Origin: Oligoflexia bacterium
GTDB lineage: Bacteria > Bdellovibrionota_G > JANQFH01
Assembly: GCA_028277945.1 (NCBI GenBank)
Contig: JANQFH010000024.1
Location: forward strand, 62,001-126,000
DNA length: 64,000 nucleotides
Reading direction: 5' to 3'
The position numbers were made by a program, and so were the translations under genes. The stretch's first letter is position 1. Each line of letters starts with the position of its first letter. Shown here piece by piece: positions 12,496 to 21,170 of the stretch. The notes below the pieces were generated by a model. It was not told the DNA's origin, did not search any database, and saw only the letters and a list, made by a program, of their open reading frames with translations.

Positions 12496-13832
12496 CTCTT
12501 AAAGAGGATAGCCAACGACCTCTCTCACGTGAACTTTACCGGCGTGCTAAGCAGCAGCTGCCCGGTGGGGTCAATTCACCGGTACGCACCTTTGCTACGG
12601 TTGGTAGTTATCCCATTATTGCCGAATCTGCTAAGGGGGCGCTGCTTAGGGATGTCGATGGCCACGACTACCTCGACTATATAGGTTCCTGGGGGCCGAT
12701 GATTTTGGGACATGCAGATGAAGAGGTAGTTGCTGCTGTCCAACAAGCGGTCAGCAGAGGCGTGAGTTTTGGTTTAGCTACGCAAGCCGAGTGTGAGCTG
12801 GCGGAGTTGTTGATTGAGAGCGTTGCCTCGCTTGAGAGAGTACGCCTGGTTAACTCAGGTACAGAGGCGACCATGAGCGCGCTCCGTTTAGCGCGCGGCT
12901 TTACCAAACGTAACAAGCTGATCAAGTTTGCCGGCTGCTACCATGGTCATGTGGATGCGCTCCTAGTCCAGGCGGGTAGTGGTGTGGCTACCCATCACAC
13001 CAGCAGCAAGCGTGCACCCTCAAGCGCCGGTGTGCCAGAGTCGGTGATAGAGGAGACCTTGGTCTTACCCTTTAATGATCTTGAGGCTGTGAGCCAGCAG
13101 ATGCAGCAGCAGGGAGACAAGATTGCCGCCATCATCGTCGAACCACTTCCTGGAAACATGGGAGTGGTTCCACCTATCGAGGGTTTTTTAAAGGGGTTGC
13201 GCGATCTTTGCGATCGCCATGAGAGCCTACTTATTTTTGATGAGGTGATGAGCGGCTTCCGTGTTGCGCGCGGTGGCGCACAGCAGCTCTATGGTGTCCG
13301 TGCCGATCTTACCACGCTTGGCAAGATTATCGGCGGCGGTCTCCCTGTCGGGGCCTACGGTGGTCGCGCCGATATCATGGACCACGTCTCACCGCGTGGT
13401 GATGTCTACCAAGCGGGAACGCTCTCAGGCAATCCCGTTACTGTGGCAGCAGGTCTGGCAACCCTAAGAAAGCTACTCGGCTGGAGGGATCCGCAAAGCG
13501 GCGTGGACGCCTACGGTTATCTAGAGAGGTTGGGTAAACAGCTAGAGCAGGGTTTGCAACCACTCATCAAAGAGAGTGGCTGTTGTTTTCACCGTGTTGG
13601 TTCGATGTTTACGCTCTTTTTTACCCCTGGTCCGGTCCATAATTTTACTGACGTTGCTCAAGCCGACCATTCAGCTAATGGTGCCTTTGCCCGTTTCCAC
13701 CGCGGCATGTTAGCAAACGGCATCTTGCTACCGCCGTCAGGATTTGAAGCCGCCTTTATCAGCCTCGCTCACACCGAGGAGTCGATTGCCAAAACTGTAG
13801 CAGCCATAAGTTCTACTCTGCGGGATGGTTAG
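12492..13832 (+). CDS. hemL: Glutamate-1-semialdehyde 2,1-aminomutase
   Basis: A 446-residue PLP enzyme that turns glutamate-1-semialdehyde into 5-aminolevulinate, the second step of the C5 heme pathway. Family features are QQLPGGVNSPVR near the N-terminus, FAGCYHGHVDALLVQAGSG, the PLP aspartate in LLIFDEVMSGFR, and the lysine region TTLGKIIGGGLPVGAYGG. It starts with a GTG that overlaps the stop of the preceding lipoprotein in GTGA, so translation is coupled. It is far from hemA/C/D (about 28 kb away), which encode the flanking steps. Confidence 0.96.
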   Translation: MTLKEDSQRPLSRELYRRAKQQLPGGVNSPVRTFATVGSYPIIAESAKGALLRDVDGHDYLDYIGSWGPMILGHADEEVVAAVQQAVSRGVSFGLATQAECELAELLIESVASLERVRLVNSGTEATMSALRLARGFTKRNKLIKFAGCYHGHVDALLVQAGSGVATHHTSSKRAPSSAGVPESVIEETLVLPFNDLEAVSQQMQQQGDKIAAIIVEPLPGNMGVVPPIEGFLKGLRDLCDRHESLLIFDEVMSGFRVARGGAQQLYGVRADLTTLGKIIGGGLPVGAYGGRADIMDHVSPRGDVYQAGTLSGNPVTVAAGLATLRKLLGWRDPQSGVDAYGYLERLGKQLEQGLQPLIKESGCCFHRVGSMFTLFFTPGPVHNFTDVAQADHSANGAFARFHRGMLANGILLPPSGFEAAFISLAHTEESIAKTVAAISSTLRDG

Positions 13833-13844
13833 GGAGGAGCAATC

Positions 13845-14051
13845 TTGGGTAAGGGCCGCGCCTTTGTCATAGCCGCTCTGGGTTTTGAAATGATCTTTAT
13901 GCCGGTGGCGGGATTCTTTCTTGGCAACTGGTTGGATCAGCGGCTTGGTTCCTCTCCCTGGGGTTTGCTTGCGGGTCTTGGCATCGGCATCTTTGGCGCC
14001 ATCCGCATCGGCATCAAGCTCTACAGGCTGTCGCTTAAGGAGAAAACATAG
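13845..14051 (+). CDS. atpZ: AtpZ/AtpI-family small membrane protein
   Basis: A 68-residue protein with two predicted membrane segments (FEMIFMPVAGFFLGNWLD and WGLLAGLGIGIFGAIRIG). The GFFLGNWLD and GIFGAIR patterns match the AtpZ/ATP-synthase-associated family found upstream of atpI and atpB, thought to help F0 assembly or magnesium supply. It starts at a TTG preceded by a strong GGAGGAG. It is the first F0-type gene here and is separated from atpI by a secreted hydrolase gene. Confidence 0.75.
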   Translation: MGKGRAFVIAALGFEMIFMPVAGFFLGNWLDQRLGSSPWGLLAGLGIGIFGAIRIGIKLYRLSLKEKT

Positions 14052-14080
14052 AAATAACAAATAGTTGAATGCAGATTGAT

Positions 14081-14106
14081 TTGACAAAGGTTCTGTGTTA
14101 ACACAG
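14081..14106 (+). promoter_or_regulatory. TTGACA element and 14-bp palindrome upstream of the hydrolase gene
   Basis: A TTGACA (14081-14086) is followed by the perfect palindrome CTGTGTTAACACAG (14093-14106). The palindrome falls where the spacer and -10 would lie, and no good -10 hexamer is visible. This resembles an operator in a promoter. It suggests the downstream gene has its own control within the atp cluster. Confidence 0.4.
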
Positions 14107-14147
14107 TGCAACAAACACATTGGTCTATTCTTTAAGGAGTTAGATTT

Positions 14148-15530
14148 ATGCAACGAAAGCAGGTTATTTTATCTTACCCATTATTTTTTCTCGCCGGCCT
14201 TTTCTTAACTAGTCAAATCGGCCTGCACTCTAACGCCTATGCTGTTGATCCCATTGGCGATGGTGAAGTTGTCGAGTGTGTGGTTACTGCCGAGGATTTT
14301 GCTGACTTTCCAGCAGTGCAACGCGCCCTACAAATTAAAGAACAGGCAGATCAAGCTAATCTAGCAGATCTTGAATTGCTCTGGTTTGAGGTGCGTCAAC
14401 ACATAGAACCGATGGACCTTAGAGGGAAGGAGGAATTTAAACAACAGGTAATAGTCCGGCTACAGCAAGACAGAGAAAGGCTCGTTGCAGTCAAAGCAGC
14501 TCTTGATCAAATGGAAGGTGAGGATCGAGGATCTGATGAGTTGCGGTCCAGTTTAGGCAAATTGATTGGTAGTGAGACAGCATCGGGAATCTTGGATGAT
14601 GCAAGAAGTCTGCTAGAGGAAGAAGATCCTAGGCATCCCATCTTTTCCGCAGCCCCCTCCTCTTTCGGCTGGAGAGCCAACGAAATTACCGTGGCCAAAA
14701 CTCTTTTTACCTACGCAATGCTAGAGACGTTCAGCGGTCGAAATCTGTCTGATACTAATAGTGGCTTACTCAGCCAACTCTCTCTTTTTTATCGAACAAG
14801 CCTTCCTACACATTTAGGTCTAGAACAGATTCAAGACCTTTGCCTGGCTTTTAGATCCGATTCTATCACAGACGGACCTTGTCCCACTGAGGAGGCTTGG
14901 AATCTCTGTATACCAAATGCTGGTTATGTCTATGGCGGCACCATACCAAACTACGGGCTAGGCTATTGGGGCACGGGCCGAGACGACCGTTTTTGTGGCA
15001 GTGACTGCTCTGCTCTTATTGCCTTTACGCATTCTACGGCAACACGGTTATCTACAATGATGGCAGAATACGTTGCAAGAGAAAAGACCGATGGTTTTGA
15101 GGCCTTTCAAGGCGAAGACTACTCTGATGGAAGAAAAACAGAACTTTTTTTCCAAATCGAAACGAAAATGCCCATTGAGTGGGGGGAAATTGTTAAAACA
15201 GAGAAGCATGCCCGTTTTTATTTTATGGTGGACTATAATTTTGAAGAGCTTCTGAAGCAATTTGACGTGATAAACCCGTCTTCTACAGCAGATCTTCAGC
15301 CTGGAGATATCATGCTTTGGAGGTGGAATAGGAAGCCAGATGCAGACCCTGGAGTTTGGGGCCGCTCAGGACACATGGCCATTTTTCTGGAGAGTCGAGG
15401 TGAAGATAGCTTGATTGCTGTTGAAGCAAATCGTGCAAACGATAAGAGCTTTGAAGGTGTTATCTTTCGTTTATATGACCTAAATCGTGAAGGCAAAGAC
15501 ACCTATGTGTTACGCCGTCGTGCCGATTAA
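14148..15530 (+). CDS. Secreted NlpC/P60-like (CHAP-type) cysteine hydrolase
   Basis: A 460-residue protein with a signal peptide (hydrophobic LFFLAGLFLTS, cleavage near NAYA). The N-terminal half is helical and unrecognised. The C-terminal part looks like a papain-type peptidoglycan hydrolase: FCGSDCSALIAF with Cys near residue 287, LQPGDIMLWRW, and RSGHMAIFLE with His near 409. Such enzymes cut peptidoglycan peptides in the periplasm, but the substrate here is unknown. A strong AAGGAG precedes the ATG. It lies between atpZ and atpI and looks richer in AT and in TTA/AGA codons than its neighbours, suggesting insertion. Confidence 0.6.
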   Translation: MQRKQVILSYPLFFLAGLFLTSQIGLHSNAYAVDPIGDGEVVECVVTAEDFADFPAVQRALQIKEQADQANLADLELLWFEVRQHIEPMDLRGKEEFKQQVIVRLQQDRERLVAVKAALDQMEGEDRGSDELRSSLGKLIGSETASGILDDARSLLEEEDPRHPIFSAAPSSFGWRANEITVAKTLFTYAMLETFSGRNLSDTNSGLLSQLSLFYRTSLPTHLGLEQIQDLCLAFRSDSITDGPCPTEEAWNLCIPNAGYVYGGTIPNYGLGYWGTGRDDRFCGSDCSALIAFTHSTATRLSTMMAEYVAREKTDGFEAFQGEDYSDGRKTELFFQIETKMPIEWGEIVKTEKHARFYFMVDYNFEELLKQFDVINPSSTADLQPGDIMLWRWNRKPDADPGVWGRSGHMAIFLESRGEDSLIAVEANRANDKSFEGVIFRLYDLNREGKDTYVLRRRAD

Positions 15531-15556
15531 AGGGGCAGTAGGGCAAAATCAGCTTC

Positions 15557-15958
15557 ATGGTCCATTTGCAGAGCTTAGAGCGAGGCAATCTCATATTGCT
15601 TGGTCTCGGCGTGCTAGCAGTGCTGTCTGAGGGGTTGATACGACCTCAGACAGTTATCGTGCGGGGCTTTGGTGGCTTTTTGCCGTCACTCTTTATGGGC
15701 AGCCTGCTGATGAGTGCGAACATCTCCTTGCTGGCACGTATGCTCAGACGGCTCATGCGACCTGATGCGAGCAAGGGGGTGCGAGCGCTGCTGACACTGC
15801 TTCTGGGTTTTAAGACCATCCTCTTAGGGGTTGCGGTTTTTCTGCTGTTTCACTATGTTGGCGTGCAGCCGCTCGCCTTTGTGGTGGGTGTGGTGTTGGT
15901 GCTGCTGCTACCGCTTGTGCTTGTAGGCTGGCGGCTGCTGCGAGCAAAACCCTTGTAG
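15557..15958 (+). CDS. atpI: ATP synthase protein I-like membrane protein
   Basis: A 133-residue protein with four predicted membrane segments (NLILLGLGVLAVLSEG; FLPSLFMGSLLMSANISLLA; LLLGFKTILLGVAVFLLF; AFVVGVVLVLLLPLVLVGW). Size, topology and position 13 nt before atpB fit the AtpI family, an accessory protein for c-ring assembly. The sequence is not diagnostic by itself, so the call leans on context. No strong ribosome-binding site is visible before the ATG. Confidence 0.65.
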   Translation: MVHLQSLERGNLILLGLGVLAVLSEGLIRPQTVIVRGFGGFLPSLFMGSLLMSANISLLARMLRRLMRPDASKGVRALLTLLLGFKTILLGVAVFLLFHYVGVQPLAFVVGVVLVLLLPLVLVGWRLLRAKPL

Positions 15959-15971
15959 ACGAGACTTATAA

Positions 15972-16673
15972 GTGGGACACGGTTTTACCTGGTACTCGTT
16001 GATTCCTGGCTATCACGGTGGCCACGACCATACTATCGGTGCAATCGTCGTTGCCCTGCTGTTACTGCTCTCCGGCCTGCTGGCGTGGCGTAGCTTTCGT
16101 CGTCAGGAGATTGTCCCATCGGCACGCTTTCGTCTTACCACGCCCTTTGAGATCATTGCCGAGGCACTTCTGAAGTTGCAAGAGAGCATCATTGGTGCAG
16201 GTAGTGAGCGCTTTCTCCCGCTGACCGGTGGTATCTTTATCTACATCCTCGTGTGCAACCTGTTGGGGATGATTCCGGGATTTACGCCACCCACGGACAA
16301 CTTTTTGAACAACTTTGCCATCGCCCTGGTAGTCTTTTTAGCCTACCACTACTACGGAGTTCGCGAACACGGCGTGAAGTACATCAAGCAGTTTCTCGCT
16401 CCGGTGGCTGGTATTGGCGGTCTGCTGCTGGCACCGCTGTTTCTCTTTGTGGAGAGCTTCTCACACAGCTTTCGGGTCGTCTCTCTGCCTCTTAGGCTTT
16501 GGGGCAATATCTTTGCCGACCACACCGTGCTCGGTATCATGGAGAGCCTGGTGCCCTTTATCCTACCGTTACCGTTTTTGCTGCTTGGTCTGCTGGTGGC
16601 AGTGGTACAGGCCTTTATCTTTGCCCTGCTGACGATGATCTACATCTCACTGGCTATCTCCCACGACCATTAA
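15972..16673 (+). CDS. atpB: ATP synthase F0 subunit a
   Basis: A 233-residue multi-pass membrane subunit that forms the proton or sodium half-channels next to the c-ring. The essential arginine lies in SLPLRLWGNIFADH, and the last helices (VVQAFIFALLTMIYISLA) are typical. It starts at a GTG (GHGFTWYSLIPGYHGG). The usual downstream atpE is not adjacent: a Fic gene and three minus-strand genes lie between, and atpE resumes at 21171. The subunit b, delta and F1 genes are not in this window. Confidence 0.95.
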   Translation: MGHGFTWYSLIPGYHGGHDHTIGAIVVALLLLLSGLLAWRSFRRQEIVPSARFRLTTPFEIIAEALLKLQESIIGAGSERFLPLTGGIFIYILVCNLLGMIPGFTPPTDNFLNNFAIALVVFLAYHYYGVREHGVKYIKQFLAPVAGIGGLLLAPLFLFVESFSHSFRVVSLPLRLWGNIFADHTVLGIMESLVPFILPLPFLLLGLLVAVVQAFIFALLTMIYISLAISHDH

Positions 16674-16692
16674 TTCGAGAAAATTCTTTACA

Positions 16693-16720
16693 AATGATAA
16701 TAACAAATGTTATTATCATT
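16693..16720. promoter_or_regulatory. Perfect 13-bp inverted repeat upstream of fic
   Basis: AATGATAATAACA and TGTTATTATCATT are perfect complements separated by AA. The repeat lies 20 nt after atpB and 23 nt before the Fic start. It is AT-rich with no following T-run, so an operator is more likely than a terminator. The Fic protein has a C-terminal winged-helix-like tail that could bind it (inference). Confidence 0.5.
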
Positions 16721-16743
16721 ATTGAAAGAATTGTTAATAAACA

Positions 16744-17736
16744 GTGTACAAGCCACCCTACAAGCTTAGCGATGAAATAGTAGTGCTCTGTGGGGAGATT
16801 CACCAAATGCTTGGCCGTTATGAAGGCCTGGCGCAACCACTGCCACCACTCAAGTTAAGGCGAGAGAACCGTATCAAGACGATTCACGGTAGTTGTGCCA
16901 TTGAGGGCAACACCTTAAGCTTCGAGCAGGTATCGGCTATTTTTGATAACAAACCCGTGATCGGGCCCAAAAGAGACATCGTTGAGGTGGAGAATGCGAT
17001 ACGGGCCTATAATCGAATTCACGAATACGAGCCACTCTCTGAAGCTTCAATCCTTGCAGCCCATCTTGATATGATGCAGGGCCTACTTCCGGATGCTGGC
17101 CAGTGGCGGCAAGGATCGGTTGGTGTCGTCAAAGGCAATGAAGTAATCCATATGGCACCACCACCCAAGCGTGTTCCAAAGCTGATGCAAGATCTCTTTG
17201 ATTGGTTACGAGCCGACAAAAAATTAGATCCCTTAGTTGAATCAGCCATATTTCATTATGAGTTTGAGTTTATTCATCCCTTTTCAGACGGTAATGGTCG
17301 TATAGGCAGGCTTTGGCAGCATCTACTGCTGGTTAACGACCATTCGATCTTTGCGTACATGCCGATGGAGTCTGTCATTCATGATCGTCAGCAGGAGTAC
17401 TACGCCGCTTTACAAACAAGCACTAAAACCGGTTCCATAGAGTCGTTCATTCAGTTTTCTTTAGAAACGATTCGGGATGCAATCAAACCGCTTGTAAATT
17501 CCATCAAGCCTGCCAAGTTACGCCCCAGGGATCGTCTCAAGCTATTTTACAGGGCAAATGGCAACCGGCCGTTTGTCCGCAGAGACTATTTAAATCACTA
17601 CCCAGATATCTCTATGATAACCGCTAGCCGTGATTTGGCTTTAGGTGGCCAACTGGGTTGGCTCACCAAAGAGGGTGACAAAAGGTATACGGTCTACTGT
17701 TTTGTCGTCCCAGCATCGGGAGATGCACTGGTTTAA
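16744..17736 (+). CDS. Fic family protein (predicted AMP-transferase), self-inhibited class
   Basis: A 330-residue Fic-domain protein. The active-site motif HPFSDGNGRIGR begins at His178. An N-terminal inhibitory helix SCAIEGN (Ser50, Glu54, Asn56) marks the class II type, in which the helix blocks ATP binding. Fic enzymes usually transfer AMP to a target hydroxyl. The C-terminal part after residue 245 (PRDRLKLFYRANGNRPFVRRDYLN...) looks like a winged helix. The start is GTG at 16744. It lies inside the split atp cluster behind a perfect inverted repeat, which suggests a self-contained acquired unit. Confidence 0.9.
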   Translation: MYKPPYKLSDEIVVLCGEIHQMLGRYEGLAQPLPPLKLRRENRIKTIHGSCAIEGNTLSFEQVSAIFDNKPVIGPKRDIVEVENAIRAYNRIHEYEPLSEASILAAHLDMMQGLLPDAGQWRQGSVGVVKGNEVIHMAPPPKRVPKLMQDLFDWLRADKKLDPLVESAIFHYEFEFIHPFSDGNGRIGRLWQHLLLVNDHSIFAYMPMESVIHDRQQEYYAALQTSTKTGSIESFIQFSLETIRDAIKPLVNSIKPAKLRPRDRLKLFYRANGNRPFVRRDYLNHYPDISMITASRDLALGGQLGWLTKEGDKRYTVYCFVVPASGDALV

Positions 17737-17802
17737 AAAAGATTACCTGCCAAATAAGTATTAAAGAGTTCTCCATGTGCATCCTGCCTGAGATCGTGCT
17801 GT

Positions 17803-18870
17803 TTAAAGTCGGTAATGCTGCAGCAGATTGGCGATGCGCTCGATCTCTGGCAGTGGCACAGTCGCTTCGGTGGAGAGTTCGATGAATTGTCCAGCCTGAT
17901 TTTGAAAGTTTTGCAGAGCGCGGAATTTCTGTTGTGCGCGAAACGCTCGGTTCACCAGCTGAAAGTAGGGCACTTGGTTAGCCTCTAGATAGCGGATAAA
18001 CTTCTCGACCTGGCGGCGAACCCGCAACACCGCCTTAAAGTACTGACCCTGGCCAGAGTTGTAGGCGATGGCTAGATCGTTGTGGTGGGTAATGGCTGCT
18101 GCTAGCAAGCGGTGTCTCTCTTTTCTCGCATCTGCCACAGCTGCTACTCGCTGCATGGCATAGCTAGCAGCACGTCTCTGAAACTCAGACATGGAATAGA
18201 ACTCTGATCGACTAAGAAGGTTTTCCAGGCGCGATAAGAGTGCGATTCGCAAGCCTGCCAAGGTAGACACGCTCCGGCCATAGATCCGCTGTTGCAAAAA
18301 CAGCTCGCTCTTCTTATCGATGATGCCATTGAGTAGCTTGTGCGTACAGAGATCCTCGACGCTTTTGTGGTTCTCGATGCCACACACCAGCGCACCATGT
18401 GCTGCGCTGCTCGATTTGCCCGGACCAAAGGAGTAAAACCAAGGCGCTCCCTGCAACGTCGATACATCGACGCCATAACACTGGGCGGTGTCGTGGATCA
18501 GTACCATACCCTGTTGTTGGCAGAATTCCTGGATGAGCTTGGTGTCAGGGTGGAGAAAACCATAGAGGTGTATCAGCACCACTGCCTTGACTTGTCCCTC
18601 TTGAAGTTTCTGGGGTGAGTAGTCGCTCCAATAGCTCCCATCGTCCTGAAGATCCAAAAAGAGTGGCGTGAAGCCTTCGCTACAGATGGCTCGCTCCACC
18701 GCCTCACAGACAAAGGCCGCAGTTGCCACCCTAGCACCTGGCTGCAGGCCAGCACTGCGTAACAACAGCTGTAGTGCAGCCTCGCCAGACTGTAAGGTAA
18801 TCCCCTCTACGGGAGAGGCGGCGTCCGCCGCTTTAAAATCATCGATAGGGCTAGGGAAGAAATAAGCCAT
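17803..18870 (-). CDS. DegT/DnrJ/EryC1-like aminotransferase
   Basis: A 355-residue protein resembling PLP-dependent sugar aminotransferases of the DegT family. Visible features are the N-terminal GEAALQLLLRSAGLQPGARV, the cofactor aspartate in LIHDTAQCYG, and the lysine segment FYSFGPGKSSSAAHGAL. The family adds amino groups to nucleotide sugars for surface glycans; the substrate here is unknown. I start it at the ATG at 18870, next to the stop of the upstream methyltransferase, rather than at the longer frame. It ends a three-gene minus-strand block within the atp cluster. Confidence 0.75.
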   Translation of the reverse strand: MAYFFPSPIDDFKAADAASPVEGITLQSGEAALQLLLRSAGLQPGARVATAAFVCEAVERAICSEGFTPLFLDLQDDGSYWSDYSPQKLQEGQVKAVVLIHLYGFLHPDTKLIQEFCQQQGMVLIHDTAQCYGVDVSTLQGAPWFYSFGPGKSSSAAHGALVCGIENHKSVEDLCTHKLLNGIIDKKSELFLQQRIYGRSVSTLAGLRIALLSRLENLLSRSEFYSMSEFQRRAASYAMQRVAAVADARKERHRLLAAAITHHNDLAIAYNSGQGQYFKAVLRVRRQVEKFIRYLEANQVPYFQLVNRAFRAQQKFRALQNFQNQAGQFIELSTEATVPLPEIERIANLLQHYRL

Positions 18871-18871
18871 C

Positions 18872-19684
18872 TTACTTCTGTAGCACCACGCGTGCGAGTT
18901 GCGATTCCAAACCAAACGGCTTAACGGTAAATTCAAAAGGTATGTGTGCTTGCAGTTTCTCTAAGTTTTTCTGCAAAGGATGCACATAACCCCAATCATA
19001 CCGTCGCACCAGCTCGGATTTGTTCACGGCAACGGCTTGGTTAAACGCAATTCCCCGCAGCGAGTTGGTCAACAACACCATACGCTTTGCACACTGCAAC
19101 AGCTTTTCAAGAAAGGGCAGAAACTTCTCCGCAGCAATGTAATCGCTACAGCTAAAGGCAGTAACCAGATCAAAGTTCTCAGTGATCTCTTCCACACGCA
19201 TACAGAGAAACTGCGCTTTGGAGTGTGGATGGCGCTCTTTGGCATCGCTGATGATCTTCTCTGAGATGTCAATGCCAACGACCCTGTGCATCTCCTCTAG
19301 TGCTGCCGTACGGTTACCGAGCTCACCCCAACCGCAGCCAACATCAAGGTGCGAGCTAAACCGGTGCTGCTTGATCTCCTGCAAGGCTAGATCAAAGTAG
19401 TCGTTGCGTCTATGGAGGTTCCCCGCATACCAGAGAAAGCCCATATCGCTCTCCCAAAATCCCTTTTGATAGTCACCATCGCCACAGAGACGACGAAACT
19501 CATCGTGGTAGGAAGGATTGTCTGCCATGGCAGTATGTAGGTTGCGCAGCAGGATGCGGCCAAGCCGGTGTTGTCGCAACCGGCGTTGCAGCACCCGTTT
19601 GTAGAGCTGCTGCCGGATGCGGCCGCTTTTCAGGCAGAGCTGACAGGAGTGGTCTAAGAGCTTACTCACCAAAAACATCAACAA
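18872..19684 (-). CDS. Class I SAM-dependent methyltransferase
   Basis: A 270-residue protein with the SAM-binding glycine loop HLDVGCGWGELG near residue 113 and the acidic residue in VVGIDISEKII about 20 residues later. The N-terminal 90 residues are basic and helical. The glycosyltransferase and DegT neighbours suggest it methylates a glycan or lipid-linked sugar, though the substrate cannot be read from sequence. It is followed directly by the aminotransferase gene. Confidence 0.8.
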   Translation of the reverse strand: MLMFLVSKLLDHSCQLCLKSGRIRQQLYKRVLQRRLRQHRLGRILLRNLHTAMADNPSYHDEFRRLCGDGDYQKGFWESDMGFLWYAGNLHRRNDYFDLALQEIKQHRFSSHLDVGCGWGELGNRTAALEEMHRVVGIDISEKIISDAKERHPHSKAQFLCMRVEEITENFDLVTAFSCSDYIAAEKFLPFLEKLLQCAKRMVLLTNSLRGIAFNQAVAVNKSELVRRYDWGYVHPLQKNLEKLQAHIPFEFTVKPFGLESQLARVVLQK

Positions 19685-19705
19685 GATCCTATCACGACAT
19701 GGGTT

Positions 19706-21070
19706 TTAGCCAGCAACCAAGCTATCAAGAATTTCCGCCAACTGCCGGACACTTTGCTGCCGACTATGTTGCGTAACGAACTCGCGATCGAGAGCCATGT
19801 GCTCTGTTGGCGACTGCATGAATTGAACGATCTGCTTGGCCACACCGGCATAGTCGCCAAAGTTGCAGCGTATGCCACAGTGGGCCTTTTCGATTAATGT
19901 TGCTGCATCTCCAGGGTCGGCGATGAGCAGCACAGGATTGCCACTCGCCATGTACTCGTAGATTTTGGTGCTCACGTAGGCCGAGGAGCTGCCGTCAAGC
20001 CGGCGTTCCATAGGCAGGAATAAGAGATCTGCCTGTTTGATCTTGGCCATGGTAGCGTTGTAGGGCAGCGTGCTCATAAACTGTACCACCTGTTGAAGGC
20101 CAAGCTGACGACAGAGATCGATGTTGCGTGGGTCACTTCGCCCAATAATCTCAACACGGATCTCTCTGTAGAGCTGCGGTTGTTGTTGGCGGATGATTTT
20201 GAGCGCCTCAAAAAGCGCCAGTGGCGACCGTGTGGAAAAGTCATAGTCGGTGTGATGATAGTGCAGCGCATGCCGTTTGAGCCAACCCAACGAGCTCTCG
20301 TGGTAGGGAGGCTGTTGAAAACGCAATGTACCCGTATAGACGATGTTGAAAGGCTGTTCGGATGATTTTTCCGTTGCTGTCGGTTTTTCTAAATCAAAGT
20401 ACTCATCCGGGTAGCCGTTCTCGACAACCATAACTTTAGCCGCAGAGATTTGCGGAAAGTCTCGCAGGAGATCGCGTTTCATGGTTGGCGTGACAAACAG
20501 CACGCGATCAGCGTGGCGCAGCCAGCGCTGTTCAAACCAACGCATAAGGCGGTAGTGGCAGTAAGAGGGCCAAACAAAGTTAGGATCTTGTGAGTAGGGA
20601 TCACGCCGGTCCCATATCCATGGAATACCAAGTTCTTCTTTTAGGCGTTTGGCAACGATAGCGGTCACCATGGGGCTAGAGCTCGTAAGAATGGCATCAA
20701 AGCGTTGTTGTTTGGCAAGCGCAAGCGCTTGGTGCAGCAGCGGTCGTGCCCAACGCGCTGGTTTTTCCCAGAACAGTGGATAGAGAAAGAACCAGAACAG
20801 GCGCATGATTCGCAGCTTCCGGGCAAGCTCTTCGAAGTTCTTTAGCTCGCGAGAGCTAACCCTTACCACACCATCGCTTTCACTCAGATGGCTCGGTTCG
20901 GCGTGACGATAACGATACTCATCCTCAGGAATGGTGATGACGGTTGGCTGCCAACCATACTTTGGCAGCTGTCTGAAGAAGGACGCCGTCCTGTTCGCAC
21001 CTGGCATGGCTGAGGGTGGAAAATCATAGAAGAGGCATAGAAGCCTGCGCAATCTGTCCGCTGTTGCCAT
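19706..21070 (-). CDS. Glycosyltransferase family 4 (GT-B fold)
   Basis: A 454-residue cytoplasmic glycosyltransferase. The N-terminal domain starts LLCLFYDFPPSAMPGANR, typical of WbuB-like GT4 enzymes. The C-terminal nucleotide-sugar domain has FNIVYTGTLRF, VEIIGRSDP, and the acceptor-loop pattern STKIYEYMASGNPVLLIAD with the conserved glutamate. It heads the three-gene minus-strand block with the methyltransferase and DegT-like aminotransferase, probably making or decorating a surface polysaccharide. The donor sugar is unknown. Confidence 0.85.
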   Translation of the reverse strand: MATADRLRRLLCLFYDFPPSAMPGANRTASFFRQLPKYGWQPTVITIPEDEYRYRHAEPSHLSESDGVVRVSSRELKNFEELARKLRIMRLFWFFLYPLFWEKPARWARPLLHQALALAKQQRFDAILTSSSPMVTAIVAKRLKEELGIPWIWDRRDPYSQDPNFVWPSYCHYRLMRWFEQRWLRHADRVLFVTPTMKRDLLRDFPQISAAKVMVVENGYPDEYFDLEKPTATEKSSEQPFNIVYTGTLRFQQPPYHESSLGWLKRHALHYHHTDYDFSTRSPLALFEALKIIRQQQPQLYREIRVEIIGRSDPRNIDLCRQLGLQQVVQFMSTLPYNATMAKIKQADLLFLPMERRLDGSSSAYVSTKIYEYMASGNPVLLIADPGDAATLIEKAHCGIRCNFGDYAGVAKQIVQFMQSPTEHMALDREFVTQHSRQQSVRQLAEILDSLVAG

Positions 21071-21170
21071 CAGCCCATCTTACCACCTTGAAATTTCGGC
21101 GGTAGCTTGACAGTCATAACGTTTGATTATAAGGACTGGGCGGTCTAAGGTATTGCTGAAGGAGTTGACG

